A stretch of DNA of 64,000 bases from Streptomyces antibioticus (GTDB taxonomy: Bacteria; Actinomycetota; Actinomycetes; Streptomycetales; Streptomycetaceae): the NCBI RefSeq assembly GCF_001514065.1, contig NZ_KQ948422.1:558001-622000 (forward strand). The letters are read 5' to 3'. Of the stretch, positions 26,617 to 32,956 are shown in pieces. Below the pieces are notes generated by a model, which was given only the letters and a program-made list of their open reading frames with translations, had not been told where the DNA came from and did not search any database. The first letter of the stretch is position 1, and each line of letters opens with the position of its first letter. Both the position numbers and the translations under genes were made by a program.

Positions 26617-27132
26617 CTCCCGCCCTCGTCGGTACGACGTCCCATTCACCCAGCGGTTGTGGGCCCCTCGTTCACCCGTGGGGGCGCCGGGCCGACGGGC
26701 TGTGGGGCCGACGGCAGTCGCCACGGCCGACACGTGAACTGCCCTTCCCCACTGCCCGCTGCGCGTCCGACTCGTCGGCGGCCGGGTGCCCTGGCGGAGG
26801 AACGTTGAACGCATCGCGCCGGCCTGTCGTGTCAGTGTGGGGTCGCAGGACGTCCTCGATGGTTTGTCGCCACGTGAGGTGAGTGGCCGGCCGCTGCAGG
26901 AGAGCCCCGAGTGCGTCGGCACCCCTCTCCCACGGCGGCACGCTCCACAGCCGCGCCTTGCGCACCGGGGCTGCACTTCACGCCTCAGCGCGGTGCGAAG
27001 CCTGCCGAACTGACGCCGACAAGCGGGAGAGGCCGCCGTCTCTGTCCGACGGAACCGAACCATCGGCTTCAGGCGTCTGACGCCTCGGCAAACCGAATCG
27101 GCCATGGATCACCGACCAAGGACGTGGCACAG
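26617..27132. other. Divergent intergenic region, no gene seen
   Basis: About 515 bp between the hydrolase start and the lipoprotein start. Several long open frames exist, but they are compositional: none has a plausible start site, signal or domain. The promoters of both divergent genes should lie here; I could not place them. Confidence 0.4.
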
Positions 27133-27948
27133 GTGTCCCTCGAGTTCGCACCGACCACGGGCGGCCGACGCACATCTGCCGCGTCCGCCGTCGCGCTGCT
27201 CCTGTTCGCCGCAGCCCTGACCGGCTGCGACAGTTCCCCAGCCGCGAAGACGTCCGCCACCTCCGACGCCCTCCAGGCCGCCGCCTCCGGCTGCCCGAAG
27301 ACTCGGGGCGACTTCTTCAACCCCTGGCCGGGCCAAATCACCTCGCCGGCCCGCCTCGGGCGGCTCTCCCGCCTCGACAAGGCTGTCACGTCCGGCCGGC
27401 GACCGGCCCGCTTCGACGTCACCGTCACCAATCCCACTCCGCAGACCACCCGTCGTGTCGCGCTCGCCTTCACCATCAGCGGCCCCGAGAGAATTCCCAC
27501 GTTCAGCGGCGGTCTCCAGATCCACTACCGCGACCGATGGTGCGAGATCCCGACCTGGATGCGGGAGGAAGCCGAGGACTCCCCGTCCGGCTCGGCTCCG
27601 ATCCCGCTCACGCTGAACCCGCGCAGCAGCACCGTCCTCCACTTCCGGCTCTCCGATGCACGGCCGACGCCCGAGGGCCGCGACGAGGATGTGGTCGGCT
27701 ACACCGTCGAGGTCAACCTGCTGGGCACCAAAGACGCCCAGGGCCACCAGCTCCACTTCGACGTCGCCCCGAACTCGACAAACGACGCGACGGCCCGCCG
27801 GAGAACTGCGTGCCAGGAGCGCGGGTTCTCAGGTGGTCGCGGACGAGGCGGATCAGGTCACATCCGGGACGTGGGTCGGCCTGTCCACATTCGCTACGGC
27901 GCCCACGCCCGCAGCGCCGCATCCGCCACCGCGTCCACCGTGTCGTGA
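27133..27948 (+). CDS. Lipoprotein of unknown function, C-terminus possibly frameshifted
   Basis: From GTG 27133 the product is 271 residues. It has a basic N-region (GGRRTS), a hydrophobic core (AVALLLFAAALTGC) and a lipobox LTGC, so a surface lipoprotein is likely. The body is a single beta-sandwich-like domain (ARFDVTVTNPTPQTTRRVAL, STVLHFRLSDARPTPEG, DVVGYTVEVNLLGTKDAQGH). After about residue 215 it becomes an Arg/Gly/Ser-rich tail that looks non-coding and runs 55 bp into the 3' end of the opposing TetR gene. A frameshift near 27790 could have replaced the native end. GTG 27124 is an alternative start. Confidence 0.6.
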   Translation: MSLEFAPTTGGRRTSAASAVALLLFAAALTGCDSSPAAKTSATSDALQAAASGCPKTRGDFFNPWPGQITSPARLGRLSRLDKAVTSGRRPARFDVTVTNPTPQTTRRVALAFTISGPERIPTFSGGLQIHYRDRWCEIPTWMREEAEDSPSGSAPIPLTLNPRSSTVLHFRLSDARPTPEGRDEDVVGYTVEVNLLGTKDAQGHQLHFDVAPNSTNDATARRRTACQERGFSGGRGRGGSGHIRDVGRPVHIRYGAHARSAASATASTVS

Positions 27949-28487
27949 CCGAGCCGGGCGCCCACGAGGAACCGCTGATGGACGAGCGGGCCGACGGTTG
28001 TCATGGCGAACGCCTCGGCCGTGACGTCGGCCCGCAGGCGTCCCCGGGCGACGGCAGCGGTGACGGCAGGACGCAGGGAGTCGACGATCTGGGTCAGCGC
28101 AGTCTGACGGAGGCGCCGCATCCCGTCGTCGTACTGCGCCCCGCACAGGACGGCGGCGAGAACGGCCCCGGCCTGGGCGTCGTCTAGCCGTTCGCCGAGC
28201 TGGCGCAGGTAATGGACCAGCTCGGCGCGCGGCTCGGCACCGGACGCCGCCCGCATGTCCTCCGGCGCCGGTGACAGGGGCGGCATGCCTGCCTCCAGCG
28301 CCGCCAGACGGAGACCAAGCAGGTCGGCCCAGTGACGGTAGACCGTGGCCCGGCCGACTCCGGCGCGGGCGGCAACCGCCTGGTGCGTGACAGCCTCCAG
28401 GCCACCCTCGGTGAGCAGCGTGGTGGCCGCGGCCACCATGGCCTCGCGGCTGCGCACCTGGCGTGGATCAGCTCGCTCCTCCGGCAT
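27894..28487 (-). CDS. TetR family transcriptional regulator
   Basis: The 197-residue protein has an N-terminal TetR helix-turn-helix (SREAMVAAATTLLTEGGLEA, VAARAGVGRATVYRHW) and a helical ligand-binding C-terminus (ELVHYLRQLGERLDDAQAGA). AAGGG lies about eight bases before the ATG. A 21-bp operator-like repeat 14 bases upstream (28501-28521) suggests autoregulation. Two similar repeats at 28823 and 28851 suggest that it also controlled a gene in between, which appears decayed. Confidence 0.92.
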   Translation of the reverse strand: MPEERADPRQVRSREAMVAAATTLLTEGGLEAVTHQAVAARAGVGRATVYRHWADLLGLRLAALEAGMPPLSPAPEDMRAASGAEPRAELVHYLRQLGERLDDAQAGAVLAAVLCGAQYDDGMRRLRQTALTQIVDSLRPAVTAAVARGRLRADVTAEAFAMTTVGPLVHQRFLVGARLGHDTVDAVADAALRAWAP

Positions 28488-28500
28488 GCGACACCCTTCG

Positions 28501-28521
28501 TGTGAGACAGATTGCCTCACA
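28501..28521. promoter_or_regulatory. TetR operator copy 1
   Basis: TGTGAG-N9-CTCACA, a 21-bp inverted repeat with 6-bp perfect arms, directly upstream of the tetR start at 28487. It matches the reverse complement of copy 3 at 18 of 21 positions and copy 2 at 16 of 21. Autorepression is inferred. Confidence 0.75.
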
Positions 28522-28524
28522 TGC

Positions 28525-28781
28525 TAGTCGCAGGGTGTCTCGGTCGATGACCGCACTGCTCGCCCCGCCGGAGCCCGGGCTGGAGGCGGCATGACGGGCC
28601 GACCCGCGGGCGCCGGCCAGGAACCGGCCACGGCTGCTGGCGACCTCGAAATCGCTGTCGCCCACCTGCGCCCGCTGTTGGGGACGAGCGGCGACCCCGA
28701 GTACCCCGTACACCCTGTACGCCCTGGTCAGGCGCGCCCGCGATGCAAGCCGGGGGACCCGCCCACGATGTCTGCGGCCAT
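28525..28781 (-). pseudogene. Decayed gene upstream of tetR (strong start site, early stop)
   Basis: A textbook ribosome-binding site GGAGGAG (28788-28794) stands six bases before ATG 28781. The frame reads MAADIVGGSPGLHRGRA and then stops after 17 codons. A neighbouring frame continues open through the rest of the interval (AYRVYGVLGVAARPQQRAQ), as expected after a frameshift. Two TetR-type operators lie just upstream and one downstream before tetR. I interpret it as the former target gene of the regulator, perhaps a small membrane protein; the family is not recognisable. A genuine 17-codon peptide cannot be excluded. Confidence 0.5.
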
Positions 28782-28822
28782 CGAGAACTCCTCCGAGTGA
28801 TGGGTGGGTCAGGTGCGCCATC

Positions 28823-28843
28823 TTTGAGACACGATGACTCACA
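28823..28843. promoter_or_regulatory. TetR operator copy 2
   Basis: TTTGAG-N9-CTCACA, with the same 21-bp architecture and internal ACA motif as copy 1. It lies about 40 bp upstream of the decayed gene start. Confidence 0.65.
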
Positions 28844-28850
28844 GAAACAC

Positions 28851-28871
28851 TGTGGGTCAATCTGTCTCAGA
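28851..28871. promoter_or_regulatory. TetR operator copy 3
   Basis: TGTGGG-N9-CTCAGA. Its reverse complement reads TCTGAGACAGATTG then ACCCACA, and it matches copy 1 at 18 of 21 positions. It lies 28 bp centre to centre from copy 2 and about 30 bp before the -35 box of the peroxidase operon, so it could affect transcription on either side. Confidence 0.65.
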
Positions 28872-28900
28872 GTGGCGTGCGACTACCTGCGAGTAGCGCG

Positions 28901-28939
28901 TTGACAAGCCGGAGCGGCGAACTGATGATGTAATCAGTT
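28901..28939 (+). promoter_or_regulatory. Promoter and operator of the peroxidase operon
   Basis: TTGACA at 28901 and GATGAT at 28924 are separated by 17 bp, a good sigma-70-type promoter. The perfect inverted repeat AACTGAT-N6-ATCAGTT (28920-28939) covers the -10 box, so a repressor could block it. Transcription would begin near 28936, about 110 bases before the first gene. Confidence 0.6.
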
Positions 28940-29048
28940 ATGCGGAGGTGGTCAGATAGCGGGTTCGCTCCCGCTGGCACGTCACCCTGCGATGGTCTAT
29001 TTGTGGCGGTATCTGGTGTATAGCCGCCCACGCCCAAGGAGAGGCGCC

Positions 29049-29657
29049 ATGAGCGAGAACGACCTGCACGCGAAGTTCCAGCAGTTCCCCGACGCAGTCC
29101 GCGAGAAGGTCGAGACCGCACTGTCGGACGCCAAGATCGCCCTCAAGCTCAAGGCCGCCCAGATCCTCGCCGACAAGGAGGAGATGGCCGAACACGCCGT
29201 CACCACCGCCGGCCGGATCGGCGCCAAGAGCGGAGAGGTGTCCGAGCTGACAGCGATCATGCCGCTGAAGCCGAACGGCGCAGAGCGGCTGCGGAAGTTC
29301 TTCGGCCTGGTCGGGGGGAACCTGGCGGGTGCCGGTGAGGTCGGCACCCTGCACAACATGCGGTTCGTGTTCCTCGAGAACGACACGAAGCTGCTGTTCG
29401 CGACCGCCTTCGACGGCGAGTGGGACCCCTACATCGACGACTTCGCCACCAAGATCCCCGAGATGATGGACTTCCTGTTCGATAACGTCGAGGGCTGGCC
29501 CGGCATCACCTCGCCGGACGTGAAGGACTTCATCGTCAAGTACCAGCTCCCGGCGGAGGCGTGGTTCGTCGCCCACCCCAACCTCACCGTCGCGGAGGGC
29601 CACCGGCTCAAGCGACAGGAAGCCGCTGTGCAGCGTTTCCTGTCCGACCTCAACTGA
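29049..29657 (+). CDS. Unknown protein of a peroxidase operon
   Basis: The 202-residue soluble product is led by AAGGAG seven bases upstream. It has an N-terminal helical part (HAKFQQFPDAVREKVETALS) and a domain with ELTAIMPLKPNGAERLR, HNMRFVFLENDTKLLFATAF and DGEWDPYIDDF. That L-L-F-x-x-x-F-D-G-x-W-x-x-Y-x-D-D-F pattern recalls the ferredoxin-like domain found in proteins encoded beside Dyp peroxidases and catalase-like proteins. It carries no haem ligand I can point to. The Dyp gene starts 13 bases after its stop, so they are co-expressed. Confidence 0.75.
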   Translation: MSENDLHAKFQQFPDAVREKVETALSDAKIALKLKAAQILADKEEMAEHAVTTAGRIGAKSGEVSELTAIMPLKPNGAERLRKFFGLVGGNLAGAGEVGTLHNMRFVFLENDTKLLFATAFDGEWDPYIDDFATKIPEMMDFLFDNVEGWPGITSPDVKDFIVKYQLPAEAWFVAHPNLTVAEGHRLKRQEAAVQRFLSDLN

Positions 29658-29670
29658 AGGCAGGCGCACC

Positions 29671-31011
29671 ATGCCTTCCCCGCTGTTCAGGCGACTGCGC
29701 CGCCCGCCCACTCTGGACCTCGACGACATCCAGGCGACCCTGCTGCGGGCCCGGCCCGAGCCCTACTTCGGCACCCACGCGATCCTGGAGATCACCGAAC
29801 CGGCCGCGGGCAGGGAACTGCTGCGCCGGCTGGCGCCGAGAGTGACCTCGGCGGCGCGCTGGGACGAACCGCAGCCGTCCTGGCTGGCCCTCGCCCTCAG
29901 CTACCAGGGTCTGGTCGCACTGGGGCTGCCGGAGAGCTCACTGGCCTCCTTCCCGGCCAACTTCCGCGCCGGGATGGCCGCCCGCGCCGAGCGGCTGCGG
30001 GACACCGGCGTGAACGCGCCGGACCGCTGGGAGTTCCCCTTCGGCACCTCGCGCGTGCATGCCGCCGTCACGGTGTATGCCGAGAGCGAGGACGACTGGC
30101 GGGCCGAAGTCGCCGCCTACGAAAAGGAACTGGGCGAGGTCCCTGGCGTACGACTGCTGTCGCACCAGGACTTCGCCGCCGACGGGTTCAACGTCTTCGG
30201 CTACCGGGACGGCTTCAGCCAGCCGGTGGTCGAGGGCAGTGGCGCCGAGCCTCTGCCCGGAGACGGACGCCCCATCAAGGCCGGCGAGTTCATCCTCGGC
30301 TACCCGAGCGAGACCGGGGTGCCGCTGCCCGTACCGGCTCCGGACGTCCTGGGCCGCAACGGCACGTACGTCGTCTTCCGCAAGTACCACTCCCACGTCG
30401 CGGCCTTCAACAAGTGGCTGCACGACAACGCCTCCACCGAGGCCGAACGCGAGCTCCTGGCCGCCAAGTTGGTCGGCCGCTGGCGCAGCGGCGCACCTCT
30501 CGCCCTCTCGCCCGACCGCGACACCCCCACCATCGGCGAGGACCCGAACCGGATCAACGACTTCGACTACTCCGCCGACCCGCGCGGACTGCGCACCCCG
30601 CTCGGCTCCCACATCCGCCGGATGAACCCGCGCGACACCAAACTCACGGTCCTCAGCGACGTCAACATCCGCCGCATCATCCGGCGCGGCACCTCCTACG
30701 GCACTCCCCTGCCCCCCGACCGCCTCAAGGACGACGGCAAGCCGCGCGGCCTGGACTTCATCGCCCTCGGCGCCCGCGCCATCGACAACGTCGAGTTCCT
30801 CCAGAGCGAATGGGTCGGCTCCGGCAACTTCATGGGCCTGGGCAAGGAGAAGGACCCGATGATCTCGCTCCAGGACAAGGGCGCCTACTTCACCGTGCCC
30901 GGGACCCCGCCGCGCCGGGTGCAGAACATCCAGTCCTTCAACACCCTCCTCGGCGGCGAGTACTTCTTCATGCCGAGCCTGTCCGCCGTCCGCTGGCTCG
31001 CCGGCAACTGA
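29671..31011 (+). CDS. Dyp-type haem peroxidase
   Basis: The 446-residue enzyme has the Dyp hallmarks. These are the GXXDG motif in FGYRDGFSQP with catalytic Asp180, the proximal haem His314 in GSHIRRMNPRD, and the distal arginine segment RRIIRRGTSYG (about 334-344). A ferredoxin-like repeat fold is expected, and the length suits the larger C/P-type Dyp enzymes. There is no signal peptide, so it should act in the cytosol or in an encapsulated form; no encapsulin gene is nearby. It lies between the 202-residue protein gene and the catalase-like gene in one operon. Confidence 0.92.
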   Translation: MPSPLFRRLRRPPTLDLDDIQATLLRARPEPYFGTHAILEITEPAAGRELLRRLAPRVTSAARWDEPQPSWLALALSYQGLVALGLPESSLASFPANFRAGMAARAERLRDTGVNAPDRWEFPFGTSRVHAAVTVYAESEDDWRAEVAAYEKELGEVPGVRLLSHQDFAADGFNVFGYRDGFSQPVVEGSGAEPLPGDGRPIKAGEFILGYPSETGVPLPVPAPDVLGRNGTYVVFRKYHSHVAAFNKWLHDNASTEAERELLAAKLVGRWRSGAPLALSPDRDTPTIGEDPNRINDFDYSADPRGLRTPLGSHIRRMNPRDTKLTVLSDVNIRRIIRRGTSYGTPLPPDRLKDDGKPRGLDFIALGARAIDNVEFLQSEWVGSGNFMGLGKEKDPMISLQDKGAYFTVPGTPPRRVQNIQSFNTLLGGEYFFMPSLSAVRWLAGN

Positions 31012-31038
31012 CCCCCACCTCGCGCGGAGACACACCCC

Positions 31039-32127
31039 ATGACCTCGTACGTCCGCTACAGCCCCGACCTCGAACAGCCCTTTCCGGACGAGGACGAACT
31101 CGTCCGCCAGGTCGTCGCGGCCATGGGCAAGGCCAACCAGCAGGTCGCCGACAAACACCGTCACGGCCTGCGCGACGCCCACGCCAAGAGCCACGGCGTC
31201 CTCGCCGGTGAGCTGCGCATCCAACCCGACCTGCCCGCCCACCTGGCCCAGGGCCTCTTCGCCGCGCCGGTCACCTACCCGGTGATCGTCCGCTTCTCCT
31301 CCGCCCCCGGCGATCTGCGCTCCGACCAGGTGCCCGTCCAGCGCGGCCTCGCGATGAAGGTGATCGGCGCGCCCGGGCCGCGGGCCCTCGACGACGGCTT
31401 CACCACCCAGGACTTCCTCCTCGTCAACCACCCCACCCTGCCCTTCGGCAACATCGCCGAATACGCCAAACTCCAGGACCTGTTGGAGAAACAGCCCGGC
31501 CAGAGCGACCAGCAGCTCCAACTCACCGGCGCGGCCGCCCGAGTTGCCGCCAAGGCCCTCACACGCGTCGGACGTCCGCTGCCGCCCGCCGTCGAGACCC
31601 TCGCCGCCGCCAACGACCACATCCTCGGCGAGACCTTCCACTCCATGGCCGCGCTGCGCTACGGCGACCACGTGGCGAAGATGTCCGCCGCGCCCCGCTC
31701 GGCGAACGTCAGGGCCCTCACCGGCAGCCACGTCGACAAGAAGGCCGGCGAGTCGGCCCTGCGTGACCTCGTCGTCGACTTCTTCGCGGACAACAGCGCC
31801 GAGTACGACATCCGCGCCCAACTGTGCACGGACATCGACCGGATGCCGGTGGAGGACGCCTCGGTCCTGTGGCCCGAGGAACTGTCACCGCACCGGACCG
31901 TGGCCGTGCTGCATCTGCCCGCCCAGGACGCCTACAGCGACGCCCGCCGCCGCTACGCCGACGACGTCCTCTCCTTCAGCCCCTGGCACGCCCTGGAGGC
32001 CCACCGCCCGCTGGGCTCGATCATGCGCTCCCGGCGCGCCGCGTACCCCGCGTCCAGCGACTTCCGGCACCGCTTCAACGGCATCGAGCCGCAGGAGCCG
32101 TCCGACATCAAGGAGCTGCCCGCCTGA
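31039..32127 (+). CDS. Catalase family protein (catalase-like haem domain)
   Basis: The 362-residue product is a minimal catalase-related protein. The distal haem histidine is His52 in KSHGVLAGELRI, followed by VIVRFSSAPGD with Arg85. The C-terminal block is SPWHALEAHRPLGSIMRSRR, the pattern of allene-oxide-synthase-like/SrpA-type catalase relatives. The canonical proximal R-x-F-x-Y motif is not seen, so peroxidase or fatty-acid hydroperoxide activity is more likely than efficient catalase activity. The gene begins 27 bases after the Dyp stop and is the last of the operon; a hairpin follows. Confidence 0.88.
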   Translation: MTSYVRYSPDLEQPFPDEDELVRQVVAAMGKANQQVADKHRHGLRDAHAKSHGVLAGELRIQPDLPAHLAQGLFAAPVTYPVIVRFSSAPGDLRSDQVPVQRGLAMKVIGAPGPRALDDGFTTQDFLLVNHPTLPFGNIAEYAKLQDLLEKQPGQSDQQLQLTGAAARVAAKALTRVGRPLPPAVETLAAANDHILGETFHSMAALRYGDHVAKMSAAPRSANVRALTGSHVDKKAGESALRDLVVDFFADNSAEYDIRAQLCTDIDRMPVEDASVLWPEELSPHRTVAVLHLPAQDAYSDARRRYADDVLSFSPWHALEAHRPLGSIMRSRRAAYPASSDFRHRFNGIEPQEPSDIKELPA

Positions 32128-32139
32128 CCAGGTCCCGAC

Positions 32140-32163
32140 CGGCCCCGGATACGTCCGGGGCCG
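32140..32163. terminator. Hairpin terminator after the peroxidase operon
   Basis: CGGCCCCGGA pairs with TCCGGGGCCG over 10 bp around a TACG tetraloop, 13 bases after the catalase-like stop. No T-run. Confidence 0.65.
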
Positions 32164-32180
32164 CTCGGGACTCGCGTGCC

Positions 32181-32200
32181 AGAATGGAGACGTCCGTTCT
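32181..32200. promoter_or_regulatory. Probable operator of the following TetR gene
   Basis: AGAATGGA-N4-TCCGTTCT is a 20-bp inverted repeat with 7 of 8 arm positions matching, 28 bp before the GTG of the tetR gene at 32228. It resembles typical TetR operators; autoregulation is inferred. Confidence 0.45.
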
Positions 32201-32227
32201 CCGCTCTCACTGCTTCGAGGTCCTTTC

Positions 32228-32854
32228 GTGTCCCAGCCCGTCGGCCGTGTGCCCCAGCGACGCAACGCCCGGTCCAATCGGGCCCGCATCCTGGCCACCG
32301 CCCGCCAGGAGCTCGGCCGGAACCCCGACATCACCCTGGAAGAACTCGCCCGCGCCGCCGGCGTCGTACGGCGCACGCTGTTCGGGCACTTCCCCGGCCG
32401 GGCAGCACTCCTGGACGCACTGGCCGAGGAGGCCGCCGAGGCGCTGCAGGCCACCGCGGCGGTCGGCGCGGGGGTGACGGAGCCGGCCGACCGGGCGTTC
32501 GCCCACTTCACGTTGGCGCTCTGGCCGGTGGGCGACCAGTACCGGATGCTCCTGTCGCTGGCCCGACGGGACCTCGGCATGGACCGTGTCGCCGGGATCC
32601 TGGAGCCCGCCCGGGTCAGGGCCACGGCCATCCTGGAGCAGGGACAACGGGACGGCGTCTTCCACACCCACCTGCCCGCCCCGGTGCTGAGCGCCGGTCT
32701 TGAGGCGATGACGGTCGCTCTCCTGGAGGAGGTCAACACCGGGGCGCTGGAGGACGACGGCACCCGCGCGGCCGTCAGCACGCTCATCGCGGCCGGAGTG
32801 CCGGAGAAGCGGGCGCGGATCGTCGTGGACGAGGTGGCCGCCGCCGCGGGGTGA
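32228..32854 (+). CDS. TetR family transcriptional regulator
   Basis: The 208-residue regulator has the helix-turn-helix RILATARQELGRNPDITLEE...AAGVVRRTLFGHFPGRAAL. Its DNA-binding part is clearly related to that of the TetR at 37692 (ARQELSRDPD, AAGVVRRTLYGHFHGRAAL), and both have ALWPVGDQYR/AVWPVGDRYR in the core. GTG 32228 is preceded by GAGG. It lies just before the PASTA kinase gene, whose promoter carries an operator of the same type as that at the other TetR's promoter. Confidence 0.9.
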   Translation: MSQPVGRVPQRRNARSNRARILATARQELGRNPDITLEELARAAGVVRRTLFGHFPGRAALLDALAEEAAEALQATAAVGAGVTEPADRAFAHFTLALWPVGDQYRMLLSLARRDLGMDRVAGILEPARVRATAILEQGQRDGVFHTHLPAPVLSAGLEAMTVALLEEVNTGALEDDGTRAAVSTLIAAGVPEKRARIVVDEVAAAAG

Positions 32855-32875
32855 GATCCCTCTGCGGTACGACGT

Positions 32876-32903
32876 GACCCCGGTGCGAAGCGCCGGGGTC
32901 TTT
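32876..32903 (+). terminator. Terminator after tetR
   Basis: GACCCCGG and CCGGGGTC form an 8-bp stem with a 9-base loop, directly followed by TTT. It separates the tetR gene from the kinase gene. Confidence 0.65.
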
Positions 32904-32924
32904 CCGTGTCCGCCCTCACTTCTT

Positions 32925-32948
32925 TAATTGCCCTCAGCTGTGCAATTA
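32925..32948. promoter_or_regulatory. TAATTGC-N10-GCAATTA operator at the kinase promoter
   Basis: Perfect 7-bp arms TAATTGC and GCAATTA separated by 10 bases, ending 8 bases before the kinase ATG. The right arm overlaps a possible -10 element AATTAT located seven bases before the ATG, so binding would block initiation. The same architecture occurs twice at 37606 and 37633. Confidence 0.75.
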
Positions 32949-32956
32949 TCTTCTGT

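Noticed and set aside
26672-26965. 97-codon minus-strand frame upstream of the alpha/beta hydrolase
   Set aside because: No domain and no convincing start; probably compositional.
28591-28800. 69-codon plus-strand frame between the TetR operators
   Set aside because: No ribosome-binding site and opposite to a minus-strand start with an excellent one; considered a shadow.
31039-32127. Classical catalase call
   Set aside because: Too short and without the proximal R-x-F-x-Y haem motif, so described only as catalase-like.
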